DNA from: Carnegiea gigantea
Taxonomy: Eukaryota; Streptophyta; Magnoliopsida; Caryophyllales; Cactaceae
DNA: 64,000 nt
Assembly: GCA_029747015.1 (NCBI GenBank)
Contig: JAKOGI010000524.1
Location: forward strand, 186,001 to 250,000
Direction: 5' to 3'
Position 1 is the first letter of the stretch. Every line of letters starts with the position of its first letter. Below are positions 51,501-61,172 of the stretch, in pieces. The notes beneath the pieces were generated by a model, which had not been told where the DNA came from, searched no databases, and saw nothing but the letters and a program-made list of their open reading frames with translations. Made by a program: the position numbers and the translations under genes.

Positions 51501-54500
51501 TTTACCTTTGGTGAGATCTTTTCTGTTTTGGTTGTTCCCTGTATGCTTGTGGTCAGTTCTTGTGATGAATTGCTTTCTGCTCGGTCTTGGCTACTACCTG
51601 TCTCTGACGATTTGTTTATTATGGATGTTAATAAGTTGGATCTTAGGTCAGCAGCCATGATTTTGTGCATCAGTGTTTCTGTGATCTTCCATGTGGCAGT
51701 TGTCTCATGTCTTTGTATATTAGACTATGGTGGAAAGCATTCATTTTCAAGCTTCCTAGTCCTTTGCCCATATTCAAGGAATTTGTGCTTGCATTAGGTG
51801 TTCCTGATCCAACTTCTTAGTTTTAGATACCAGTGCAGAACTTGCAAAAGTATGTGGAGGCAAGGTCTGAAACCTTCAGCTCTTACCCAAATTCAAGATA
51901 TCTTTACTATATAAATTTTCTAGGTGAACACATTATATACATCCAATAAATCACAGAGGGCAGGGACAGTTCAAGAGATCTATCTTGTCCTCTGTCTTCA
52001 TAGTCAACTGATGCTCTGTTTTTGTTTTTGTGGTTTTTCTATTTGAATTTTGTGCATCTTCAGGCTTCTGTGTTTTCGTCCAACATAATTGGTATGAAAA
52101 TATGTTTCGAGTTTTCACTGTCTGGTACTCTTATATTAAAGAATCGTCTATGATTTTGCAGTGCAAAAATGATGAGGAAGTTGTAGCTGTTATTGCACAT
52201 GAACTGGGACACTGGAAACTGAATCATACCATGTATTCGTTCATTGCAGTGCAGGTATGCCTTGTTCTATCTTTTCTGAGCTTTTACTTGGTTATTGCTC
52301 TTGGGAAGCTGAATGCCCACATGGTCCTCCTTATCATGTCTTACCTGCATCCATTGTAGTATGAAAAATTTCACTGTACCAAACAGATTGAAGTGCATCT
52401 GTTGCATAACACGTTCTGTAGAACTCAGAAAGAGTTTGCTTTGTGTTCCATGTGGGTTATACTGGCTGCAAATAGTGTCTAAAGTCTTGAGCTTGTGATA
52501 TTGAGTTAATACTATGCCTGTTTTTGTTTATACTCACAGCACTGGTTGATATTGTAGCAGTAATTTGTAACATGATATTGGATATACAGACAAGGGACAC
52601 TTCCAAGAGAGAAGTATCCTTGTCAAGTTTTCTAAAACCTTTAATCAACCAAAGCAAACATCAAGGTCCTTTTAGGGCAGGGTGTAGGGAGCGGGTTAGG
52701 GTCTGATGTATATGTCCTTACCCATATAATAGCATTGCGGAGAGGCTGTTGGCATTGGACCCTAGATTTGGGAGAGATTGACTGTTAGCTACGTAACAGC
52801 AGAAGTACGAGATAGGTTTAGTCATTAGTGAGGCATCCTGGTTAGTCCTTTATAACTCTGCCTGAAAGATATGCCCCTGATGGACTCTTTCAGTTTCAGT
52901 TGGCCAGGATGTGAACATAATCTAGTGTTCCGATGATATTTCTTGATTCCTCAGTTTTCTGGAATGTAGTGCTTTGAAGAGGAATATAGTGACTCAATGA
53001 CTGAATGACGCTGGCTTATATTGTTTTTGGCTTAAGTTTTGACTGATAGATCGGCTTCATAGACACAAGCTTGACCATGGAAGAAATTTGTTTGTCTGAA
53101 ATACTACAGGCTTGGTAACTGAAAATGCATCTTCTGGTCTTTCTGTTCTTTTTTGCTGTCCCGTTTCTTTCTGTATTCTTCGAGTCAATCTAGCCGTTGA
53201 TGCTACTGCTCAGGTGACTCCAACGCCTCGTGTTCTGAGGTCTGAATCTTTGAGTTGGAACATGGCAACCTGTTGAACTCACTCTCATACACCCACAGCC
53301 ACACGCAGGCGAACTTTTTTTCTTGTTTTGGGGGGGAGGGGGGAGGTTGTCTTGACAATGACCTTATTGTAAATGGCAATATTTTTGACTTTTTTCTAAT
53401 TTATGCAAATGCAGATTCTTACATTTTTGCAATTTGGAGGATATACTCTTGTAAGAAATTCAAAGGATCTGTTCGAGAGTTTTGGATTTCATGACACACA
53501 GCCGGTGCTCATTGGTCTCATCATTTTCCAGGTTTGTTTGCTTCATCAGCACTATTAAGAACCAGACAACTTATGTATAATGTTTGGCTGACCAGAGAGT
53601 GGGTAGTTGTTTGAGCAATGATTGTCAACAGTTCCTGGTCTTGTTTCTGGATTCAAAGGTTCCCCGCAAGACAATTCACTTGTAAAACTGGGGAGCTTAA
53701 TCTTGCTGCATGAGGATTTTTGTGGGCACCTTGAGAAGCAACCGTATGTCTTGTCTGGCCTAGCAGTCTCTTGGATTTCTGATCTCTTGATTTTTTCGTT
53801 CCTTTTTTTTTGGGGGGGGGGGTATTGCCCGAGTCTTAGATCTGTTTGATAGCATATGCTCTAACTTCTGCTTCTTGCTAGTAATTTTCCCATTCATCAT
53901 GCAGCTTTTGTATTTGTTTGTCTTATGCTGCTCTAAATGTGACCCTTTTATGTCCCCTTTTTTTTCTCATTGTACTAATGTTCAAGATTCCTTTGTTGAT
54001 GTAGCACACTGTGATACCTCTCCAGCACCTTGTAAGCTTTGCCCTGAATCTTGTCAGCCGATCGTTTGAATTTCAGGTATTTCTTTTGAAAATTTTAGTT
54101 TCGATCTCTCTTTCACTAATTGCTGTTGGATAATGTTTTAATCAATTCTTTGCTTGGCTACAGGCTGATGCTTTTGCGAAGAAACTAGGGTATGCAAAAG
54201 AGCTTCGGGCTGGTCTTGTAAAATTACAGGTAATCTATTACATATTTTCCAAATTCATTTCCTGATAAGATTATATCAGTTTGTACCATGTGCTCTGTTT
54301 ATATCCCCTTAGTGCTATCCATTCCCTGCCAGAGTCCCAGTCCTAGGCTCCTAGCCCATATAAAGCTAATGTTGAGTGTTGACCTCTTGAGCGTTAGCAT
54401 AGCATATCATATCATATTGCTTTAACCATTCCTCTTCTGGACTGCACCTGGCAAAGGGATTGTTTGGGTTAGTTTAATATTATGTCGAGTTCATCTCATA

Positions 54501-54990
54501 TCAGGCTTGGATGGGCCGATCAAATGTTGTGTGCCAGCTGGATCAGGAGGAGTGCCTTCTGGGTGTACTGTCTGTTATTTCCAATAATGTTGCCAAGAAA
54601 ATGCAACCATTATTAGTCAGGCGAATTTTGAGTTGGTTAAATTGGGTTTGAGTCAAAATGGATGACGCCTTATTTCAAACTCGAATGATATGTGTATAGT
54701 GTTGAGTTCTTTGGGTCAGATAATAAGGTATGAGTCAGTTGATCATTTCTTCTTGGTGTACAGTGGCTTGTTTTATGCTTTTGCCTGCTGTTGTTGAATC
54801 GAATTACATATCCATGATTACATCAATCTGAGAAGCGAGTGAAGTTTAAATTGAAGTTTTGCTGATGTTCCAGGAGGAGAACTTGTCGGCTATGAACACA
54901 GACCCATGGTACTCTGCTTATCATTATTCTCACCCTCCTCTCGTGGAAAGATTGGCTGCGCTCGATGCACCTGATAAGAAAATGGACTGA
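45578..54990 (+). CDS. STE24: CAAX prenyl protease 1 homologue STE24
   Basis: STE24 is an endoplasmic-reticulum membrane zinc metalloprotease that removes the -AAX tripeptide from prenylated proteins, after which a methyltransferase acts. Exons: 45578-45608, 47601-47748, 47887-47971, 48078-48173, 49250-49315, 49463-49561, 49743-49856, 49966-50076, 50422-50484, 52162-52254, 53415-53531, 54005-54076, 54164-54229, 54874-54990, giving 425 residues, close to the ~424 of Arabidopsis. The zinc motif HELGH is at residues 284-288 (52198-52212), and the third ligand is Glu363 in FEFQADAFA. Other signatures are FETYLDVRQ near the N-terminus, KGGPYLAIYLWGFMF and PVLIAPLFNKFTPLP in membrane segments, and [29 protein letters not shown] before the zinc site. 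Several hydrophobic segments fit the multi-pass topology. All active-site residues are present. Intron 1 (2 kb) and intron 9 (1.7 kb) are expanded by repeats. Confidence 0.96.
45720..45748. repeat. T16-G13 composite tract, STE24 intron 1
   Basis: An uninterrupted T run joins an uninterrupted G run, about 110 bp after the exon 1 donor. It belongs to the set described in the findings. Confidence 0.95.
48326..48433 (+). mobile_element. tRNA-derived SINE in STE24 intron 4, with target-site duplication
   Basis: The element starts near 48326. It has an A-box-like CTAGTGGTAGGGTGCTTGG (48344-48362), a B-box-like GAGGTTCAATTCTC about 20 bp further on (48380-48393) and a 3' end TGTAAATTTACCC followed by a short A-rich tail. 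It is flanked by TGTCCTATCAACAAACA (48309-48325) and TGTTCTATCAACCAACA (48434-48450), a 17-bp duplication with two differences. This is diagnostic of LINE-style retrotransposition of a Pol III transcript. It is short (about 108 bp) and has no ORF. Confidence 0.85.
50521..51835. repeat. 667-bp tandem duplication inside STE24 intron 9
   Basis: Unit 1 (50521-51187) and unit 2 (51188 to about 51835) match throughout with scattered substitutions and small indels. Both begin 'ttctagtatttgtg' and end near 'cctgatc(a/c)aacttcttagtttt'. Two similar Cys/Leu-rich ORFs (94 and 89 codons, 50852 and 51528) are products of this duplication. The unit 1 T7-G11 tract (50592-50609) corresponds in unit 2 to an interrupted GGGGGAGGGGGG after CTA, so the tract changed after the copies separated. 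Confidence 0.95.
53803..53822. repeat. T9-G11 composite tract, STE24 intron 11
   Basis: This is a pure T run followed by a pure G run. An interrupted relative (G7-A-G6) lies in intron 10 at about 53330-53344. Confidence 0.9.
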
Positions 54991-57670
54991 TACATGCAAG
55001 CAAGCAGAACTGAGGGCGGAGAAAACGCCCAGGTGTCTTTGTGTAACATTTCAGAAAACTCGGGTTCTATTCAATCTGTCACCACAGCTTAGCCAACGTA
55101 AGAGTTGTATCACATTTGAGATAGTTTACCACTAAAGGAGGGCTTTGAAGAGGGGAAATTAGGAGGAAGGAATTAACTTAGCTGGAACGAACTTGTATGA
55201 ATTTTGTCATAGTTCAAAGTTCATTTTTCCTCCTGTTTTTTCATTGTGTGCGTCTGAGATTGAATCTTGTTTTCCCACAGTTTCCCAATCTCTTAACAAT
55301 CTCCTTGCGTTTCTTCGGTAAGTTTGTTTAATCCGTAAGTGCGTTTTGCGTTGGGCTCATTCCGTTGTTCAAACTTCTCATGTCGTCTTGATCTAGGTAA
55401 TTTTACCAATGGGTAAGGGCTTGTTCTTTTTGGCGTATTTTCCTCTTGGTAAGAAAGTGAGATAAATTCAATTCTATGGGAATTAAGAAAATTTCAGTTC
55501 AGAAAATGAGTTTTAGTAGAGTTAAGTTAGATAAATTTAGTTAAGCAGAATTAACCTTGGATAAGCTTATGGTACTATTTATTATACACTTAGGATTGTG
55601 TATTTTCACTTGTCATGTCTACGAATATATATTTTTTCAGCGTGTATTTGTCATATAGATAATTTTTAATATGTGATGCTGATATTGCTTATGAGAGCAT
55701 GTACTCTTAGGAATATGATATAGGCTTTGGAGAAGCGTTAGCAATATATAATTCTACCAAAACAGTTTTCTTTCCTTCTATATAGGATTCCTTGCTTTTA
55801 TAGGATGAGTGTTGAGAAAGAATTTCTTCATGATACTCCCAAGTCCGAATTAATTAATCAATTAATTGTTGGATGGCTTGCCCCACTCTCCTTTTCAATC
55901 CATGTTGATATGGCGATCATCGTTTTGTTTGGTCTCCCTAAATTGAGTAAACAAATAATGAAATGAGAGAAAGTCTCAAGAATGCATGCTTTGGACATTA
56001 TTCTTCCCATTTACAAGGTTAAGCAAAGTGACTTCCAAATAGAAACCACTATTGATGCTTTTGCTTTGCCTGGTTAGTTGAATTCAATGTTCTCAAAGTT
56101 TTTGTTTTCCGTTTCCATCCTTTCAAATACAAAATAATCAATGTGCAATCATTTCTTGATCACCTAGCTGTTAAGTTAAGACTCGTCCAGTCTAATATAA
56201 AAATTAAACTTAAATGTTTGTGAAAGGTACGTATCACTGTTCGATCCCTTGACCTTAGGCAATCAAGTTAAAAGCCTCCACCATCAGCTCTTAGGGGTAC
56301 TAGTTAATGTTTGAAAATACAGGGAGAAGAGGCGAGGTTGGTTGATAAAAATACGGTTAGTGATACTGGTTAATGTTTGAAAATACAGGGGGTTGGACCG
56401 TTTGGTTTGTAAAAACCAGGGTTAGTGGACTATTGACTATAGGAAGCACACACAGGAAGTGGCTTATGGTGGTTTTTGCTTAATCTTGCTTCTTCATGAA
56501 GATTGGTCATTGGGTGTCAACTAAAGGCATAAAGTAAACACTAATCTTTCTTTTTTTTTTTTTTTTTTCCCTAATCATGTCTTATGTTGAAGCCCTCCTC
56601 CCCACTTTTCCTCACTTTATTTATTTTTCCTTTTCCCTCCATAATTATGACTTTACTATCTTAATAGTTAATCTCTTACATAAAATTTTCTAACCAGCAA
56701 TAAAATTCTTACAAAAAACAGCACTATATAATATAATCAGCAATAAAAATCTTATTTAAAAAATAATGGCGTAATTCAATATGTTTACAAAAAATTTTAA
56801 GGGTATTCATAATGTAATTCTTAGTACAACAAACTTGTTTATCCAAAAATACAAGGATATTTTTTATTTATGTACAACCTATATCTACAAAAAAATTTGT
56901 AGAGCTATTTAAATAGATAGATATTATCATGTATGAATTTAGAATTTCGTACAACAATGTCCAGTTTTTAATTGTTTCCAAATTTAATAAATTAATTAAA
57001 TTTTTATGAATGTTCATTTCTGAAGCCATAGACATTTCATATACATATTTGAAGCAATTTTTTCCAATCAATGGTTGCTCAAGATCCCACCACCTATAAT
57101 TTGTGTGCTCTTATAATTGCGATTTGTAGAATTTATTATGTGTTCAACTATTTCGTCAAAAAACAATTGACAAAGAAAAAAAAGGAGGATCTACAAAAGT
57201 AAAGAACAAATTAAGTGAGTCTCAAATAGGAGGGTAAATAGGTTAGATAAGAGACACTTAGTTGCATTTAAGTTACTTTTTATCCATATTTATAATTTAA
57301 TTCTTAAATTATTTAATTTATCGAAAAAAAATTAAGTTTCATTTAGGAAGTAGAAGACAAATACATCTTAAAAAGAAAAGCAAAACCTATCACACCCATT
57401 ATTTATTGCAATGTTCTTTTAGCAATGTATTTTTTTCATAAAGAAAATAGATAATACGAGATACAAAGTGAGCAGTTTTATTTATTACAACATCATATTT
57501 ATTGCAAAATTTCAAGTACATTATTGCAATGTACGAGTACTTGTTCTACTATTTTTCTTACATTACAGAATGCAAGTTTATTAAAAAATGTCAAGGGGTC
57601 CATTATTCAAGACTCCACAGTCAATACAACATTACACTCACCCGAATCCGATTCCTCCTCCTGTCCGCTG

Positions 57671-57675
<5 letters not shown>

Positions 57676-57707
<32 letters not shown>
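57676..57707. promoter_or_regulatory. (CT)n pyrimidine tract 1 in kinase 5' leader
   Basis: A long pure CT run lies about 165 bp upstream of the kinase ATG, in a pyrimidine-rich leader. CT/GA runs near plant transcription starts are common and can bind GAGA-type BPC factors. A regulatory role here is inference only. Confidence 0.6.
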
Positions 57708-57711
<4 letters not shown>

Positions 57712-57819
57712 CCTCTTCCTCCCGCCATCTCCGGCGCCGGAAAGCTCGAATTTTCCTGCCAGTTCCCAAATGCCCGCTACTCCCTCTTGAGCTCCAGATT
57801 CACAAAACCCGGCAAAAAC

Positions 57820-57823
<4 letters not shown>

Positions 57824-57852
<29 letters not shown>
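57824..57852. promoter_or_regulatory. (CT)n pyrimidine tract 2 in kinase 5' leader
   Basis: A second CT run ends 15 bp before the start codon, so it is almost certainly in the transcribed leader. Between the two tracts the sequence is unique, so this is not a simple duplication. Confidence 0.6.
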
Positions 57853-57856
<4 letters not shown>

Positions 57857-57867
57857 CTGTCGAAACA

Positions 57868-60800
57868 ATGTCAGTGTACGATGCCACATTTGTGAACTCA
57901 GAGCTGTCAAAACCCACCTCAATCTTCGGCCTCCGATTGTGGGTAGTCATCGGAATCTTCGTGGGCTCCACCATCGTCCTCCTCCTCTTCCTTCTCTCTC
58001 TCTGCCTCACCTCTCGCCGGACCAACAAAAAGCTCGCCGCCGCCGCCATAGCAGACGTCACCCCTCCGATCTCCAAGGAAATCCAGGAGATCATCCCCAC
58101 CGTCAGTCACGACCATCACCACCACCACCGTCCGATCGCCGCCGCCCCCGAGATCCAGATCGACATCGGGAAGCTGGAGCACCGGGTAGTGTTCTCCGAC
58201 AAGGCGCCGTCAAGCGGAGAGAGTTTGAGGTCCAACAACGTCAATTACGCCTCCGATGGTAATCAGAGTAATAATACGTCGTCGTATGGAGGTCCTGAGG
58301 TTTCCCACTTGGGTTGGGGAAGATGGTATACTCTCAGAGAGCTGGAAGTGGCCACCAATTACTTGGCTGACGAGAATGTCATTGGAGAAGGTGGTTATGG
58401 CATTGTTTATCGGGGAGTTTTAGGGGATAACACCAGAGTTGCCGTCAAGAATCTCTTGAATAACAAGTAAGAGCTTGCCTCTTCTGCGTTTTCGTTGCCT
58501 GCAATTTTCTGGGTTTTTTTGATCCCTGGTTTGGGTTTGGGTTTGGGTTTGGGTTTGGGTTTGTTTGTGTGGAGGTCTTTGCTTGTTGGTAGAACCATGG
58601 TTTTGAGTTTCATCAATGTATACTTGAAAGATTTTTTTTTTTTTTTTTTTTTTGGGGGGGGGGGGGTCCCTTTTCTTTTCCTAGGTCCTTTGGTGGGGGG
58701 AGTAACGTTTGTTTGTTGTTTTTGTGATCTTTGGTTGTTAGGGTTTATGGGGTTTGAATTCTCTGAGGTGGGTTTGCTTCAATTGATTAATAGTAGATTT
58801 CTTATGCTTGTTTGTTGGTGTTTGGGATATAAGGAATGAGTGGGCTGGGATTATTTGCTTGAAAGTACCAGAAAAAACACCTCCCAGAACAGAAAGATGA
58901 AAAAGATTGTATATTTTGAAGTCTCAAATACCTTAGGAATGAGACTAGGACAGGAGTTTATTGCTTCAAACAATTGAAATTCAATAAAACAGTGATGGAA
59001 GGAAGCTTGAGTCAATTAATTTTCTCCTTTGATTCTTTGATCTTGGTTATGTTCTCATTGAATTTGTCTGTAATTTGAAAAGCCAGAATTTCAGTGGCTT
59101 CAAAGATTGCAGCTTCTTCTCGCCAGCCCCCTGCTCCCCCCCCCCCCCCCCCCCAAAAAAAGGGAGAAAAAAGAAATGGAAAGGAAAGGAGAGCAGAATA
59201 TGTCTGTAAATTTTGCCCTTTATTTTCGGAGCATGCTATTATTCTTGTCTTCTCTTGATAACAACTTGTGCTGTAAAGTGGTTTGATTTCTCTGTGACCA
59301 ACTTTATGTGTTTTCAATTATTGTATTGGAGATCAGATCAGGACCTAATTTCTTTTATTCTTTGCTTTAATAATTTCTAGGTAATTGATGGATCTGCAGT
59401 AATGAATAAAACAAAACCTAATGATCTGTGATGGTCCTTCTACCAACTGAGATGCAGCCAGTGCATTCTTTCAGGGGGCCATCCAGTATGGGAGTTTGTT
59501 AATATTGATATCAAATCTATGTTAATTTAGGATCATTGATGTCCACTTTGTTATTATAATCTTGATGAATGCATATATGGACACCTAGTGGTTTCATTAT
59601 ATGCGTCTTCCTTAGCACCTGTTGACTTATAGAATTAATTGATTGTCAGGGGTCAAGCAGAGAAGGAATTCAAAGTGGAGGTTGAAGCAATTGGACGGGT
59701 TAGGCACAAGAATCTCGTTAGGTTGCTTGGATACTGTGTTGAGGGGGCATATAGGTATATATCTTTTTTTGGCCCCGTGGATCAGAACATTGTAATTTGC
59801 TGCTTTTTGTAGAACTTGGTTATTTGACTGACTGCAAATCATTTCATTTCTCTGTTCATCTAGGATGCTTGTGTATGAGTATGTTGACAATGGTAACCTA
59901 GACCAGTGGCTTCACGGCGATGTTGGTGAAGTCAGCCCTCTCACGTGGGATATCCGTATGAACATCATTTTGGGAATTGCTAAAGGGTAAGATACATTCA
60001 AGGCAACATTGACATGAACTGTGTCTACAGCACCCGGGATTTTAGTTTGAACACTCAGCTTATTGGTGAAGTATTGTTGTTTGTCTTGGTGTAGATTGGC
60101 CTATCTTCATGAGGGTCTTGAACCAAAGGTTGTGCACAGAGACATCAAATCTAGCAACATACTTCTTGATCGGCAATGGAACCCTAAGGTCTCTGATTTC
60201 GGCCTTGCTAAGTTGCTCTGCTCTGAAAGAAGTTATGTGACAACTCGTGTTATGGGAACTTTTGGGTGAGTACAATATATTTCGTTCCTCACAATTAGTC
60301 AAAACTGCTATCGCTGCTCATCTAACTTTACATTCGAATGCAGATATGTAGCTCCTGAATATGCTTGCACTGGTATGTTGACTGAGAAGAGTGATGTATA
60401 TGGTTTTGGAATCCTTATCATGGAGATAATTTCGGGCAGAACCCCTGTTGACTATAGTCGCCCACCTGGAGAGGTAAATTTTTGTACATTGTCCTGTAGC
60501 TTGGCTATATTATTTGGACTTCGTTGGAGAGTTTGAAGCTCTTTGAGCAGGATGAAGACTTGAAATAGCATAGGCAGCTTAGACCTGTGCTTTCTTCATG
60601 TAATATCGTATTTCTTTTCTAAAGAATTTCAGTTGCAAGGTGATTGCAGGTGAATTTGGTAGACTGGTTGAAAACAATGGTCGGGAATAGAAGATCTGAG
60701 GAAGTCGTGGATCCTAAGTTGCCTGAGATGCCAGCTTCCAAAGCACTAAAACGCATTCTCTTAGTCGCTCTTAAATGTGTTGATCCTGGTGCACAGAAGA

Positions 60801-61172
60801 GGCCGAGAATGGGACATGTTATCCACATGCTTGAGGCAGATGATTTGCTTTTCCACGATGTATGTCTTCGTCTCCCTTTCTTGTCTAAGCAGTTTGATTT
60901 ATTGGGATGTCAAAGTTAATTGTTAGGGTTCTCAACCTAGAAGCTAAGTACTAGAATTTCGTTCGCTGATAATTTGTGATTTGAAGTGTTTTTCCGACCA
61001 TATGCAGGATCGTCGAGGTGGAAGAGACTCATCCATTTCTACCCGGGAACATCATCAGCAGGACAAGTCTCCTGCAGTTAAAGTTGATACTAAGCATTTT
61101 CATGAAGGCAGCGCAGATAGAAGCGATGCAGAAGGTAGTAGAGATCATCACCACCCAAATAGATGGAGATAG
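57868..61172 (+). CDS. Membrane-anchored Ser/Thr protein kinase (At1g01540/At4g01330-like)
   Basis: This is a receptor-like kinase with almost no ectodomain. Exons: 57868-58466, 59650-59754, 59864-59986, 60095-60265, 60344-60473, 60650-60859, 61008-61172, giving 500 residues. The N-terminus [20 protein letters not shown] matches the Arabidopsis proteins and fixes the start; the frame is also open upstream through the CT repeats, which is incidental. One transmembrane helix spans about residues 24-48. A juxtamembrane part with a His-rich patch (DHHHHHHR) leads to the kinase domain. Its features are the glycine loop GEGGYG at 173-178, VAVK Lys194, HRDIKSSN with catalytic Asp292, DFG at 310-312, and the activation segment [19 protein letters not shown]. 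All catalytic residues are present, so it should be active. The tail is polar and low-complexity. Plasma-membrane location is expected for the family; ligand and substrate are unknown to me. Confidence 0.94.
58526..58562. repeat. (TTTGGG)n hexamer array after the kinase exon 1 donor
   Basis: About five and a half copies of TTTGGG begin about 60 bp into intron 1. On the RNA strand this has four or more G-triplets and could form an intronic G-quadruplex. It differs from the plant telomere repeat TTTAGGG. Confidence 0.85.
58632..58666. repeat. T22-G13 composite tract, kinase intron 1
   Basis: This is the longest of the poly(T)-poly(G) tracts. The same intron holds its mirror, C19-A7, at 59136-59161. 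Confidence 0.95.

Larger units (their letters stand above)
54991..57867. other. STE24 3' flank, AT-rich spacer and kinase promoter
   Basis: The first ~0.3 kb is the likely STE24 3' UTR. The segment from 55.4 to 57.5 kb is AT-rich with no supported gene. It includes a short direct repeat, 'ggttaatgtttgaaaatacaggg', at about 56302 and 56364 (62 bp apart) and a poly(T) run at about 56551-56568. The kinase 5' leader starts somewhere after 57600. Confidence 0.5.

Noticed and set aside
50852..51797. Two similar Cys/Leu-rich ORFs (94 and 89 codons)
   Set aside because: They lie in STE24 intron 9 and are similar only because the intron segment is tandemly duplicated. No family is recognised.
57502..57867. 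In-frame extension upstream of the kinase ATG
   Set aside because: The frame stays open back to 57502, but the translated part is repeat-driven and the family N-terminus begins at MSVYDA (57868).
57588..58262. 224-codon plus-strand ORF overlapping the kinase exon 1
   Set aside because: It is a frame shadow of the real exon, extended by the CT repeats (Leu/Ser runs and then Arg/Pro/His-rich text). The kinase frame is the conserved one.
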